Assembly (NCBI GenBank): GCA_008508345.1
Contig: QNGE01000759.1
Span: forward strand, 38,744 to 102,743
DNA length: 64,000 nucleotides
From: Paragonimus westermani
Taxonomy: Eukaryota > Platyhelminthes > Trematoda > Plagiorchiida > Troglotrematidae
Direction of reading: 5' to 3'
Shown here in pieces: positions 1 to 12,619 of the stretch (the first letter of the stretch is position 1; each line of letters starts with the position of its first letter). The position numbers and the translations under genes were made by a program. The notes under the pieces were generated by a model, which worked only from the letters and a program-made list of their open reading frames with translations, was not told where the DNA came from and searched no databases.

Positions 1-338
1 CATCTAATCTCAGTTGTCGGGAGAACTGTTATGCATAAATTAGGAGCAAATTTGGCGTGGTTTGATTCACTTTACGAAACTCGCATGCAGGCGCCTAATT
101 ACCTAGTTCTCGGGCGTATTCCTTCTTCTCTATGTTTCGTGGCACTCTCCTTCTGTTGATGTTGGACTCTTCGGAACGATAACACCCGGTGAACATTTGT
201 TTTCCATAAATCTCCTCGCTGACTTGTTCTTTCAAATATTTTGGGAATTATAATGGGCCAAAATTCCACCAGGTGCTATTTTTTCTCTCGTATGCTCTAG
301 TCTTGATCTTTCTGGATCTATGATAGTTGCTTTTTCAC

Positions 339-575
339 TTATTCCTGGTTTAGGGAGAATAACTCATCATCGATCTCTTGTTTCCACGTTCGCCACGCCA
401 AAACACTTTTCAGACCCGAAATCCTTATTTTCATATTCGTTGTGCTCTTGTTTTCTAAGTCCGAGTTTGCGACCGTAAATTGTGGGTTGCAAAGGTGACC
501 TGACAAAATTGTGTAAGGTTTCTCAGCAGTAATTAAATGTGCATCTACTTTCATTGTCCGGAAACGTCCTACCAT
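339..575 (-). CDS. Weak hypothetical exon, 78 codons
   Basis: An open minus-strand frame runs to a TAA at 339-341. Its translation has a balanced amino-acid composition and no low-complexity runs, and the frame continues a little upstream of the first ATG to a possible acceptor (TATCAG) near 620. No family is recognised and no poly(A) signal or partner exon was found. A frame of this length is expected by chance many times in this window, so it is listed only as a candidate. Confidence 0.12.
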   Translation of the reverse strand: MVGRFRTMKVDAHLITAEKPYTILSGHLCNPQFTVANSDLENKSTTNMKIRISGLKSVLAWRTWKQEIDDELFSLNQE

Positions 576-2311
576 TGTCCAACGACTTCCTCCAGGAGAT
601 GGTTTTCTTAAAGCTGATATTTCATATATTTGTTTAGCATCTATTCAGTGTTGTCCGAGGATGTCAGATATATATCAGAGATACCTAAAACGCTTATGGT
701 AAAGCCACATGCAAAGTTTAAGATAAGTCTGTTTCTGCTACACTGGCTCAAGTATGCACCGCGTATCAGTAGTGAAAACCAATTCAACTCGACGGTTGTC
801 CAAACCACAACAAGGCACAAGATCAAACAGCGACCAATCCAGTGTCGCTTCACGACACAATATCAAGATTGAACAAACAGATTCAATGGTACATCTTTGG
901 TGATTCGATGATTTCTGCGTTCTGTATCAGACGAAATTTGAATGGCCGTTAGTGACGTTGTATTTTCCTGTCCATTTCGCCAATGGCAGGCTTTTTTCCA
1001 TTCATATTTACGTGCTTTTATGAATCCGTGTTCCTTCCCATGAATAACTATTGCTGACTGCTACCAATCCGAGGTCTTCTCCATACTATGCATGTAGAAT
1101 GTCTGGAAACAAATGCGACTCCTTAAGCTATTCAAAGTGTTTAATTCCTGGTAGTACAATGAAGCATGACAAACAGAATCATGCTTCTTATTTACCCACC
1201 TACATTATGCTCTAAAGTGAAAAACTGTGTGACTTCTAAATCATAGAGATATGTTACTTTTGTCAAAAGTGAAATGTTATTGGGAACATTTTACGACTTG
1301 TGTTTCCTGAGGGTCCTTTCAAAATTAACAACTGAACCAGTCTTTCCGGAATACTTTCTGCTATTCCCAGTGATTGCTAAAGGTGTTTCGTGATACGCGC
1401 AGCATGTGCTTAGCTTAATTCCTCAACACTTGCGTCTAATTCTTTAGTACGCTCCTCACAAAATGTCATGCCTCCAGTGCTTTGTGTCTGTCACAGTTGC
1501 AAGCGTTTCTTTGTGTGAATAAACGGTTATTAAGTCATTAACACCATGACGTTTACACTGCTTTGTTGTAACGTTTATAACCACTACTCCACTTATATCC
1601 GTCACTCCGTTGACATGGAATGAAACTGCCGAAGTGTTTGTAGTAGGCTTATAAGCTAATAATCATCTACCACAACACCAGAAATGGTTAAGGGTTTTCT
1701 TAATCAGCAACCAGTCTCAATGACCACCATTAGTGATCCTAAAGTGGAATGAAGGTTTGAAAATCTTTCACTTAAAACTGTGCTACTGCTAACTACTTAT
1801 TACACAACCTACGTCCATTTGCTGAATGTCTACTGATCTACAATAAAAAAGACTATCTGCAGTTGTTGATACCAGCGTTGCTGCCATTGTTGGTGACGGT
1901 CAGAGAAATACTGAAACTAAAGTAGTTGTACCAATTTCTCCAAAAACCTTTCACTTGGTAACAAAAGGTTTTCTTAAGTAGTGTGTAATCCACTTGTTCC
2001 GGATCGATTGAGTTTAGTTTAATCAGATCACAACGATTCTTTTCATACTGTCGCATCCCAGTGGACAGAGCAATTAGAGAATAACAGAGTGGTCAACGGA
2101 AACAAACAAGCATTTGGACATCAAGTATAGAAAATAGACACGACCATTGTTACCGAGACGTCTGAGCAAGCACCGGGACTATCTTACTGACCATAGACCA
2201 CATCATTAACGTTTGGACCAACGGTGTTATTGTCAGTGGGTGTTGTCCGGGCAGACACATTAATATTCAACAAAAAGTAGTCATTTGAAACACTGAGATC
2301 CCTTTAACCAC

Positions 2312-2367
2312 TTCATCAGAGCAGAAAGAAGATATCGCAATATATGTCTTCTTTCTGCTCTGATGAA
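2312..2367. repeat. Perfect 21-bp inverted repeat (hairpin)
   Basis: Positions 2312-2332 and 2347-2367 are exact reverse complements (core CATCAGAGCAGAAAGAAGA), separated by a 14-base loop at 2333-2346. A perfect 21-bp stem this close together is not expected by chance. It could be a small foldback produced by template switching during replication, a trace of a mobile element, or a precursor-like RNA hairpin. Animal miRNA precursors usually have imperfect and longer stems, so that reading is weak. Confidence 0.9.
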
Positions 2368-4431
2368 AAAGTAGTCAGCAAAGCGGGGACAAATTGAAAA
2401 ACAGATCAGCTTGACGAGAGCGATTTTACTATCCCTGGTAGTGTATATTTCATTAAGACTCACAGCGAGCAGGATGAAATGAACCAAAACAATCAGTAAG
2501 TAGTATACTTTCTCAAACTGCCAAAGGAACAAGAAACAGTAAACCGGTAACGTTCGGTCGACCATACTCTTAGTGAAGATCGTTTTGTCCGTGAGCATCA
2601 CACAGTAACTCCCCCTCACACACCTGAATAATTTCAGATGGTCAGTGTAATGAGAGCCCTAAGTAGACGTACAGTTTTCTCATCGAAGTACCTTCTAGCT
2701 TTCGTCTGACTGGCTCTAATGTAGCAGAATGTCCACTATCATCAAGTTCATGGCAGAGAGTGGCGCGAATACTCGTGACTTCCTAAATCTTACAGCGTTA
2801 TTCTGTCTATCCCACTGCTTAATGTCTCGTTTTTCAATGGGGCTGATCGAAAAGTTTACAGGAATGCGATAGCCGCGACCATCCGTAAATATGTTTCAAT
2901 TTGTGCCAGTTAAAATCCTACATTAGTTACTGGTAATCAGTATTCCGCTCGACAAGTTTATTGTTTTCAGTGAACTTAACTTGGACGGAAGTCATGGGGT
3001 AGTTATGGGTCATTGGTTTGAACTTTCGGTTCATTTACCGTGTTTCTTTTCCGCGTGATCAAGTAGCATAAACGCTACTCACACGCAAATGCGACTGCGC
3101 GTTTTTGCACTCGATCTTTCGGTAATGGCCAGTGTGAGTGGGTAACACGCTTCAATCCCTAAAATCGAAATCCAAGTAGGTTGCATTTTTCTGAAGGGGA
3201 TATATGAAGAATCTGTGGCAGCCACGATCGCCATCACGTGACTGCTAATGATCATTTCACTAGTTTAGCTTATGTGGATGAGGTCTAAATGTGAAACTCC
3301 TTTATTCAGAATGGGTTCCAGTCATTGATGGGAACTGATCTGTCTATCATTCATGCCATCTACCAGTTTACACTCAGTTCTGGTGACGCTTACTCAGATA
3401 GAAGAAACAAGGACTTGCGTCGCGGTTTCCGAGACCTCGACCGAGTGGCCGATCAGCCCGCCGTTGTTTTCAAGTGGACGAGCTTACCGGATTCGAGAAA
3501 ATTTGTTTCAATGTGTTGCTGACAGTATAAAGCGAATTATTAACACCTCGTTATATATTCTTGTGTCACATCAATACGGCAGATAATAATGACCCCACAG
3601 CTAAAATCTATCTGCAGTCATCGGTTTTTGAGAAGCAAGCCATGAGTTGCGTGCTGCCAACTCATAGCCAGTTTTCAAACTACCACTCATTGCCCGATTA
3701 ATTTCACTGGCATTGGTTGGAAGCCACTCACAGATCATCATATCTTCGTACTTAGATGGAATTTTCACTCAGCTCCTTTTGAAAATTGGTGGACATTTCG
3801 AAGTTTACTCTGATAGAATCCCACTAATATTGCATTTCCTTGTTACGAGCAGACTTTGAACCCCATTCCGTACTCTCATGAAAAATCCTTGTTAGCCAAC
3901 ACAGTAAAGATCACAGATTACATAGATGTTTGTCTCACTGTACGCGTCCGTCGCAGGTAGACACTCCCGAATGTTTAAACATGTTATTTCAGCCATAATC
4001 AATTATTTCGTTGGCTGATAACAAACACGATTGTCTCATGAAAGCTTGTCCGTAATTCAGCTTCTTGCATTGACAATGACACACTGCTAAAGAGTTTTAG
4101 CAAGAAAGAAACTCAAGTATTGTGTTTTTTTGTGCGAAGTCCTGGCTGGCAGTCCACTTGGAGAGCGAAAGCAGCCAGCACACGTGAGTAACGACTATTT
4201 TGTATCGTTAGACTCACCAATAAAAATCAACCTCGGCTTGTTGCAATCAAGCATGAAATGGTTGCCGAGTTTGACTGAATTTTTACCTAATTTTGTCCAA
4301 ACTGTCCAACCATTGCTCGCCAAGTTGTGTCGTAAGTTGCTGCATGATAACAGTGTCGTAAATAATCTCTGGCTAAATTGCTGTATTTTCTGATATGCTG
4401 TGTACCTTTAGCCACCAAACGATTCTTTTTT

Positions 4432-4446
4432 ACACACACACACACA
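4432..4446. repeat. (AC)n microsatellite
   Basis: An uninterrupted AC dinucleotide run of 15 bases preceded by a T-rich stretch. It is a simple sequence repeat with no evident function. Confidence 0.9.
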
Positions 4447-7400
4447 ATTCACAGGTTAACTGTAAAGCAAACCCAGTTACTTGTATCTGTTTTCTTCTGA
4501 ATTGCACAAGACGCGATTACCCGTAACCTGTATTCTTAACTGTCCATTGTTTGGTACACAATAACTCGAATCAGCTTTCCTGTTGTGACTCAACGTAGGC
4601 CGCCGGCGCTTATTTATGATCCTTCAACTTTCCACAATCATGATTAAAACCCAAATTGAGACCCATCGTTAATTTACTGAGCACCATAGTGCCCAAAAGC
4701 TTCTCAGGATTTGTAAGTTTATACGAAAATCACACCATACAAAAGAGATGAACGGTCTTGCTGCCTCTCCATAAAGAGCATAAACTGCATTGTATTCAAG
4801 GCGAAGTAAACATGCAACCAAATGTAACTGTCGAGTACATTTAAAGAGTAAGACCTTACAGTTTGTTTTCCTTAAATTTTGTCACTGGAAAATCAAGTTT
4901 TTGACTGAAATTTTCTGATGGTAGAAAAAATATACTGTGAAGTTTCCCGTTCGGCTAAGAAAGTATAAATTGTCTTGTTGAGCCGAGACTTGGCGTTCTA
5001 CAATGGAAGACCTCAGCTCTCAGCATATGGCTTTTCCAGATGAATCCATGTTGATGACTGTGACCTCTGTGGGGAACGACATTATGCCTTGATGGTTGCT
5101 GAATGATATTTTTGACGACCAGAAGAAATTCTACTGAAAACTCCCAACGGTGTTTTCATAGTGAAGTCATTCATCTGACTAGTTCTGCAACTGAACTGGA
5201 CACTGATAATGACACTCTCTTTGTTATTCGAAACTTGTGCAGCCGCTTGACACTCATCAGTTGATGTGGTCATTTGTTCACGGTTTTACAATACCGTCAA
5301 CCGATTGAACTGAAGGGACTCTACGTTCGAGTAACAATCGGTACTTTGGATGAAGCTGGAGCTGCTTTAAAAACCGACTGACTAATCCCTACCTCGATGA
5401 TCCATTATTGTCCTCAGTAGAACGACTGTAATTCCAGTCTAACAAAGTTCTAAATAAATCCTGTCCACCTTCCAATGTGCTCAATCAACAAATGTTGCTC
5501 ACTTACCACGCCAAAGAACAATTTCTTCCAACCTGCTAGAATTAATTCTGATAATCACCGGAGCAGAGCAGAGCAGATCCCAGTTGATGATTGATCACTT
5601 TCTCAGAAACTTGCGAATCAAATGGGAAACAATGAAACAGCCTTGCGCAACGCACACGTTCAGGTTGGAGGCAATAAAGACTGTGGTTGGACTTATTCAG
5701 TGACTTCTACACTGTTAGTCTGGGTACCGGACGCTCGGGAATACTCGGCATAAAAATGGATTCCTATGCAAACCTGGATAGAAATTACTGTTGGGTGTGA
5801 TGTGCCTAAACCAATACAGTGTAATGATGGAGAGGTCTTTTGTGAGCGTGACCTTGAGTGGCACGATTAGTGGTATTAAGGAAACGGAGCACATTGGATG
5901 TCTGAATGAGGCTGCCAAAGGCGGCAAGCTTTGTTGAGGGAAGAAGTGTATCGATTCTGTTCTACAAAACATCCTGTCGTTCGCATCATCACACACAAGA
6001 TTATGAACCAGTTTTATTGTCGCACTACTTATCGACTGAAAACATTTTGTTACAAGCTTTCTAATACGTTACCTACGACTAAAGCGAAAAAACTCTCGTG
6101 AATGTAACCGTGGTACCGGTACACTAATTTTTTTCACTCAAAATGTGAACGCTTGCTGTGACCAAATCCGGTGATAGACTGTTCACAGGATTCCTTCCTT
6201 GCACACCAGTTAACATGACAACAGGAAGTTGACTGATTCGCCGTGTATTTTTGAATACTTGAATGTGAGTATTTTGAAAGCAACAGGTTTTTACTAAGGC
6301 TCGGCAGTCATTATGCTAAACTGATCACTGCTGGTGGATGAATAGTATGTGCGCATACGCTTGGCCGATTGACAACCGATTCATTCCATATTCAGTTTAA
6401 ACAGTGAACGTGCTACTACATCCAAAGGCGCATGTCAGTCACTTGTCCCCAAGACCTCAAAACGCTGTTTTTGATCAAAGTTGAATTTCAGATTAGTTCT
6501 TTCTTATAAGCCCAAAACCACCAAACGAAAATTCACTGAATGAACGGCATAGATATCAGACGCGTTGTTACAAACAAATTGGGACGATAACGGAAGTTGG
6601 GAGGTCAGACTAAATCCGTGTGTCAGTTCAGTTTCTGTGATAATCATCACGCATTCTTAAACAGTGGGTTAACAAGCGGATGGAGTGAGGGCTTGCAACG
6701 CAATGTTAACAGAAGAAAAGTTTTGGTCGACCAATATACAGCCTTCACAACTTTGTGCCTTTACCGCGTGACTGTTAAGTTGCACATTAAAATATCAAAC
6801 GGATTCTCCAAACAAGATCGTTTACCATTTCAGATGGCATTTATTGAACAGATCTCGTGATCCAGTGGTTACCCTGTCAGCTTTATGACTTTCCATTTGA
6901 TGAACGTCACAGTGAAGAAGCGCATGAAGCAAAAATCGAAGGAGAACAATCTATTCGCTGACTTACATCTGAACGAAGACATTATGAGAGATTTCGTCGC
7001 CCGAAAAAACTGGAATGGAATTCAAAGAGCATTCAGTGCAGCTCATTGTAGCACTACTATTACCCATCACCCTCCATTTTGGTCACTTCTGGATGTTTAC
7101 TTCAGGTGTCCCAGTGAGGTAGTTGTCTGAGTTGTACAATAAGATATTTGCCTAGAAATATCAGACAGCACCACCCAGCCTGATTTATTGAGTTTGGTAA
7201 GAAAAAATATTGATAGTCACGTTCTGGCTGATGTTGCCAATACTGGTAAATTTTCAAAGAATATACGCTCAGGTCTGCTGTATACGATGGGATCTGTTGC
7301 CATTATTTTGCAGTAACTAGAGCCATGTGCACACACGAAGCCACTTTGTCCAGTCACAGTGTAACGCAAATAAACTAGGACTCCACATTTTATAAACTCA

Positions 7401-8008
7401 TCCGTTTCAGTCTTAAATTCAATCCGAACCTCTGCTAACTTCCATCTTTTGCGCCTGCCACCTATCTACTCCTCCAAACTTGCTCAATGTTTCACTTGTG
7501 CCCATGATGTTATCTCTTGGACTTCATTACCTCCCCGTTTGGTAACACTTATTATTTGGAATAACACAGCACTCCCATGTTATTGAATCAGGGATTGGTC
7601 TGCCTGTAACTGTAAGGTTTCCAAGAAGACTATCAAAAAGGCACTACCACTCGGAACTGCTGTTCAGTTCGCCGGCCGCACAGTCGGAACGGACAACCAA
7701 CCAAGTCTTGCCAAGTGATCCCGTTATAAGCTAGTTTACAATTATTCACAATAATGTGTATTTATGCCCTATTCAGTAAGCTTTCTGCTTCACTGAACGC
7801 TCATAAGATGATCAGTTTAGGCCCCAGCAACACACTGGCTTCTTAGGATCGATATTCTTATACGATGAACAAGAATTCTGTTCTCCAAATTCAGCACTAG
7901 AGGTCACAGTTTGATAATGTATAGGAAGACCAACAGTTTTCATTGTCATCATTTCCGATATCGAATGGGTTCAAAGTTCGTTGCTCATTCTCATATGAAG
8001 CGGAAACT

Positions 8009-8016
8009 TATATAAG
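8009..8016 (+). promoter_or_regulatory. TATA box of SAPLIP gene 1
   Basis: TATATAAG begins 52 bases upstream of the ATG at 8061. SAPLIP gene 2 has TATTTAAG at exactly the same distance from its own ATG, and the bases between box and ATG remain partly alignable (for example AAGC.GTA.TCCTG). The conserved spacing makes a real core promoter with a 5'UTR of roughly 20-25 bases likely. Confidence 0.65.
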
Positions 8017-8060
8017 CAGTAATCCTGTAGCCAGAACCTCAGTCTTCCAATTCCGTAAAA

Positions 8061-9142
8061 ATGAAATCTGTGTTGTTCTTCCTATGTGTTCTATCATTTG
8101 CAATTTTTGTACAATCAAACAGGGTAAGCTAAACAAGTAGTTAACATTCTCACTGTAAGCAGATGTTTGAATTGGCAGAACGATAAAATTATTTTCTGAT
8201 AACTTGAATGTTGTGCAGAGTTCATAGTTCGTATCTGTCGACATTTCATTTGTGCTAACACTAAACTCACTACCTCTACTGTTGTTTCAGATTAATTCTC
8301 ATAGTGATTTAGGTGAGTAATTGAGGTATACTGTAACAGTACACTTCTTTTAAAAAATGGATATTCACTACGCTGTCCACATTATGGCTTCAGTATTAGT
8401 AATGTTAACTCTGTCCTGAATCGATTTCTTAAAGTAGGTTTCTTCTCTTCACCAAACCTACAACTTAGGGTTTAGAATTATCTGCAATGATTTATCTTAG
8501 TGACTCGTTATATTCGGAAATGATCATCATTGATTATTTATGTTATTCTATCTGCAGTGTGCACTACCTGCCAGACAATTTTCACTCTGATGAAAGCAGA
8601 ATTTGCGGACGATCCAACACGGGCTACCTTGAGTAACCAAATGATAACATTGTGTGAAAAGGTGCCATTCATACAGTTAAAAGACGGAGTGAGTAATTCA
8701 CTTGTAAGAACGCCTGTCCAATTGTGAGAACACATGAATCAGGACTGATAAGTGAGATTTTTACAAAAGTCTGTCAGCAAACATCATCAATAACTAAAAC
8801 CTGGTATAACACTGGCATTACCTATCTGGTGCTTTACCAGACACATTTTGCAAGCAGTTGCATACACACTTTGTTAAACTGAATAGCAAGATTATTACTG
8901 CTTTTTACGTATTAAATTTTATTTTATCCAGTGCGTCGAATTCGTTTTTGAATACTTGGATGCTTGGTTCGTCGCGTTGAGTAATGAGCTAGATCCCCTT
9001 GATGCTTGCAGGGTGAGTCGAAACGAGGTTACATGTTAGGTGGCCATACTGTTATTTTAATACTGATGTGGTTAATTTGTGTCAGTTTTATTGAGCTTTT
9101 CTCACATTTGCATTACAGAACATTAAACTGTGTAAGGAATAA
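8061..9142 (+). CDS. Saposin-like (SAPLIP) secreted protein 1, five coding exons
   Basis: Predicted 106-residue secreted protein with one saposin B-type domain. Coding exons are 8061-8123, 8291-8312 (a 22-base micro-exon), 8558-8688, 8932-9012 and 9119-9142; every intron starts with GT and ends with AG (167, 245, 243 and 106 bases). Exon 1 encodes a hydrophobic signal peptide (Met-Lys then a Leu/Phe/Val core). The domain has the canonical six cysteines: CTTC at its start, one Cys in the middle of exon 3, one opening exon 4, one ending exon 4 (DAC) and one in exon 5 (KLC). In known SAPLIPs (saposins, NK-lysin, amoebapores, fluke gut SAPLIPs) these form three disulphides around a helical bundle that binds or permeabilises membranes. 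A digestive haemolytic/lytic or lipid-binding role is inferred, not shown. The paralogue at 27879-29098 shares about 48% of domain residues. Confidence 0.88.
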
Positions 9143-10080
9143 AAATGTAAGTTTGTATTTTTCATATATGCTAAGAATCCGTCTCTACATCCAATAAGAT
9201 TTCACAAAATGTTTCGGCACTTATTAACAAGCCTATCAAAAATGATAACCTATCACCGTCAAGGAAAGTTTGAGTTTTCTCTGTAAATCAGATCGTCTTT
9301 CGTTAATAAAACACGGAGAAAAAACAAATCACCTGATATGCTTAGGAGTAACACATATCTTTCATTCCAACTAATTATAGAAATGTAACAAATTTTGAGC
9401 TTCGGTTCTTAGAAATCTGATAGTGCTTCCGTTTAATCGTCCGTTTCGTAATTCGTATATTTCTAAGCTGGTCCTATCCGAAAAGGCTGGCTAGGTTACG
9501 GCTGCGCTTCTGTTAGGGCTCATCAGCAATGTGGTTTGCTTCCGTCCCCCAAAATATGAACTCTGAATCGTGAGTTAACCTTTTGATCAAGACGTCATTC
9601 ACAACAGAATGTGTTAAGTGAAAAATGTAAGCTGTAATTACTTGTAAATATTACGCACAGTTTTTAACCGTAACAAAACAATGTCTATTAAGTGTCCCAC
9701 TATGCTTAATTCTCGAATGGGGGTCGAGAATAAAAGTAAGTATTATGACAAGTCCTCCAGACATATGAGCTCTGGTCTAGTGCTGGTGTTCGGCAGTGGC
9801 TGAGCTCGAAGACTCGCTCAGTGCTAAACCTGTACTGATATATGAAAAACGGTAATTTTTTGCGTAACCACTTTCGCGAACATTCGTCAATGGTTTTTAT
9901 TTTTATTTTTTTCAGCACTCGAACACTGCAGTAATGACTACCGTAGATTTGCAAAATAGAGTGGACCAACTTAAAACATATGAGTTATATTTCCTCAGTA
10001 TTTTCAGTTCAAAGAGAAGTGCAAGCTATTCGTCCCGTTCAGAGCATTTCAGCAAATAAATATGTTTCGAATTTTATTTA
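9143..10080 (+). other. 3'UTR of SAPLIP gene 1 with spliced last exon
   Basis: The stop codon (9140-9142) is followed after four bases by a good donor (GTAAGT at 9147). A strong acceptor (poly-T then CAG, 9911-9915) opens a last exon at 9916 that aligns with the equivalent exon of gene 2, with shared words such as CTC.AACA and AATAAAT. The poly(A) signal AATAAA is at 10055-10060, so the transcript probably ends near 10080. Exon 6 is non-coding. The junction lies so close behind the stop that nonsense-mediated decay should not be triggered. Confidence 0.7.
10055..10060 (+). terminator. Poly(A) signal of SAPLIP gene 1
   Basis: AATAAA about 140 bases into the last exon. The paralogous exon of gene 2 has the same hexamer at 29832-29837. 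Confidence 0.65.
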
Positions 10081-12312
10081 GAGCGTCTTTGTAAACAAGC
10101 ATAAAACTTGAGCTTTCCCATTGTTCTCTAATACGTGATCTTTCAATGAACTCTATAACTCACGTAGTTGGTGTTGCTGAGGCAAGGACATGGATTCATT
10201 GTTAGTTTTGTTGCCAAATCTTGAGCAATTCGGCTATTTTTACAAAAGCTAGTCGGTCGCAACTGGGTATTCTCGTTGAAATTTTCATGGAATTAGACGA
10301 TGAAATGTGGAAAGATTTGGCGGAACTGAAGTTATTAGCACCGAGATTGGTCATATGAAGTTGTGCCCTTTTGTGAAAACGACGCAAAGACTGGCTGGCT
10401 GTGTAAACGTGGCTTTTATTGCTTCAACTGGTTTTCCGTCGAACTAAGCTGGAATTTTTCGCGTCTGCTCTTGTGTGTAAAATCGTGAGAAAGCTCTGAA
10501 CACGTCTAGATATCGTAAAGCAGACAGTGACTGGGTTTAGTGCAGTGATTTGGTCTGTGATATCAGGCCTCACAGGTAGCACAATCCAGACGAATGCACA
10601 ACATTGTACTAAGACCGTTGTTTGGCTCAGTCGTGCAAGTTAAGCAACAGTGCCTTAAACAACAGTAACAACATTAACTTATAGCTAGTGATATCGCAGT
10701 ACGTAGTCAGTGGAATCCGAACCTGGTTGACTATTGCGATTAAACATCTTACCGGTTAGTTCGCTATCATGTGAAGCTAGAAAGTAAAAATTTTCAAAAA
10801 CGCTACCAATTCTGTAAATATTCATTAGCCTAAATAACTTGCCAACCTCTTCATTTTTGACGGAGACCTGCACCTAGCGTTATAGGCGTACCAGTTTTGT
10901 GATTACTAATACATGGTGCATCGTTTTTGATATGAGTTCCTTACGTCAAACGAAACTTCAAGTGCTTTCGATAATTTGTATAATGTACACATCGAGAATT
11001 TAAAAAAAACCGTGACAAACAACCGTTTTTGGCAGTCCGTTACATCAATAAAATAATATAGGTTCAATTAAGTGAAAGCAATGGAACTGAGTCTAGCGGA
11101 ATATCATTGCGTCATTTTAAATGCCACATCTCGGTCACTATTCAGTCGTACAATCGGATTCTCTGTTTATACAGGAAACCTTTTCTTTCCTTACAGTTGC
11201 CACGGATAAAGATCACCACCAATCTGGATCTCCATCCATAACCTAGCAAACTGAAGTTAGCCGAGTTAATCAGTAGACACAGTTCATTGTGAGTAGTCCG
11301 TTCTCTGTGTTGGCTAGTCATGAGAAGTTAGTCAAACCGAGGTATACCACCAATATACGGTCGTTTAGGTATGTGGTTTACATAACTTTCGTTGAAATAG
11401 TGATCCCGCCTATCGAATGTTTTGAGGGTATTTATGTAGCCTATAGACAACCGCCTTAATGCTAAAGTATAGTCAATTTCCAAAATATCCCTAACAAACC
11501 TAGTACGAATAAAGTTGAACACTTTGGGCGTCGTGATTTCGATTACAACACTCCTGAGGAAGGCCACCAGAGGTGGTTGAAAAACAGAGTATTACAACTT
11601 GCTCCTAACGTTGTGTTATTCTCAGTCTGTTTATCAGTTGTTCAGTTCCATAGCAATTCCTCAATTTGTTTGTTCGTAACAGAGAAACTTCTGTCGTCCA
11701 ACGGTTAGTGGTCGGCCATTGTTTTGTTTACATCGATAAAAGCCTGCACGCATTCCTGCTTAACTAAGTGTTGAACCCGGGATCTATTCGCAATGTTGTA
11801 TACTTCCTCCATAATGCGAACTGAGAGGTGTCAGATCTGCTTACTAGGATTGATGTGCAGCAACGGAGGTCGTTAGACTAATGTACGAAGCCGTTTCGAC
11901 GTCGTTCTTTCACGTCACTTTGGCCTACTGGCACAGAAAATAACAGAAATGTCATTAAACCGGTTGCTTCTCTGTTAGAATCGAAGTACCCCGTAGGTAC
12001 CTCGTAACTATCCCGATTACACCGATTTTTTGGATGCAATTCATATTAACTTTTGAAAGACAATAAATCTAAACAGCATTGGGGGTGTTGTATACAGCCA
12101 TACTATAACCAAATATGATAAGCTTCTATCACCGCTTTATACACATAATCATCCTTCGTTCGCCCCTAACTCTGTGCTTCGAATCTGCAACCTTAAGGGC
12201 GGATATTCTAGTAGTCCGAATCGCCATTCGGAAGAAGAAAACAGATTTGGCATTCAGTTTACAAATCCACAAGGTATTCCTATGTAGCTGCCAAACAAAC
12301 GGGCGAGTTTAG
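10081..12312. other. No gene recognised
   Basis: I see no supported exon, repeat or RNA gene. Upstream exons of the candidate terminal exon at 12313-12498 might lie here, but I could not identify any with confidence. Confidence 0.4.
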
Positions 12313-12498
12313 TTGAATTTTGATTCTAAAAGTGTAGTTCACTATAGTGTTGTTTATCAAGGGCCAGAAACCAAAGGTCGCAAAGTGTACACACCTGAGG
12401 AGCTAAAAGCAATGCATCACATACAGGCAGAGAATAACGCAAACTACATGACACTTGACGACACCAAGCTATGTTCGAAAAAATTGTCGTGCAAATGA
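12313..12498 (+). CDS. Probable terminal exon of an unknown gene (SEA-like?)
   Basis: An acceptor-like TTTAG ends at 12312, and an open frame with no ATG at its start runs 61 codons to TGA at 12496-12498. An AATAAA follows at 12614-12619, at a plausible 3'UTR distance. The translation looks protein-like: it opens with FDSKSVVHYSVVYQG, continues through a Pro-Glu-Glu helix start and ends in a Lys/Cys-rich tail. The opening resembles the pattern Phe-x-x-(Gly)-Ser-Val-Val-x-hydrophobic strand of SEA domains, which are extracellular mucin-associated modules. That resemblance is my inference from pattern only. The upstream exons are not identified and the polypyrimidine tract before the acceptor is poor, so this could also be a chance frame. 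Confidence 0.35.
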   Translation: MNFDSKSVVHYSVVYQGPETKGRKVYTPEELKAMHHIQAENNANYMTLDDTKLCSKKLSCK

Positions 12499-12613
12499 GT
12501 TACAATAGGGTGACTGGTATTTTGTCAGTCAACTTATCACCCTAAGACTAGTGAATGTGAGCACCTGGACAGAAAATTACGAAGTTGATTAATGTTCACT
12601 GATTGCACTAAAT

Positions 12614-12619
12614 AATAAA
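12614..12619 (+). terminator. Poly(A) signal after the 12313-12498 exon
   Basis: AATAAA (within AATAATAAAG) 116 bases after the stop codon of the candidate terminal exon. It supports that exon but is not independent proof. Confidence 0.35.

Larger units (their letters stand above)
1..7990. other. No gene recognised
   Basis: Open frames here are short (under about 115 codons), overlap on both strands and lack convincing splice or domain context, which is what chance gives in DNA of this composition. The only structured items I see are the hairpin at 2312-2367, a short AC microsatellite at 4432-4446 and a weak minus-strand candidate at 339-575. This may be intergenic DNA or a long intron of a gene outside the window. 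Confidence 0.5.
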
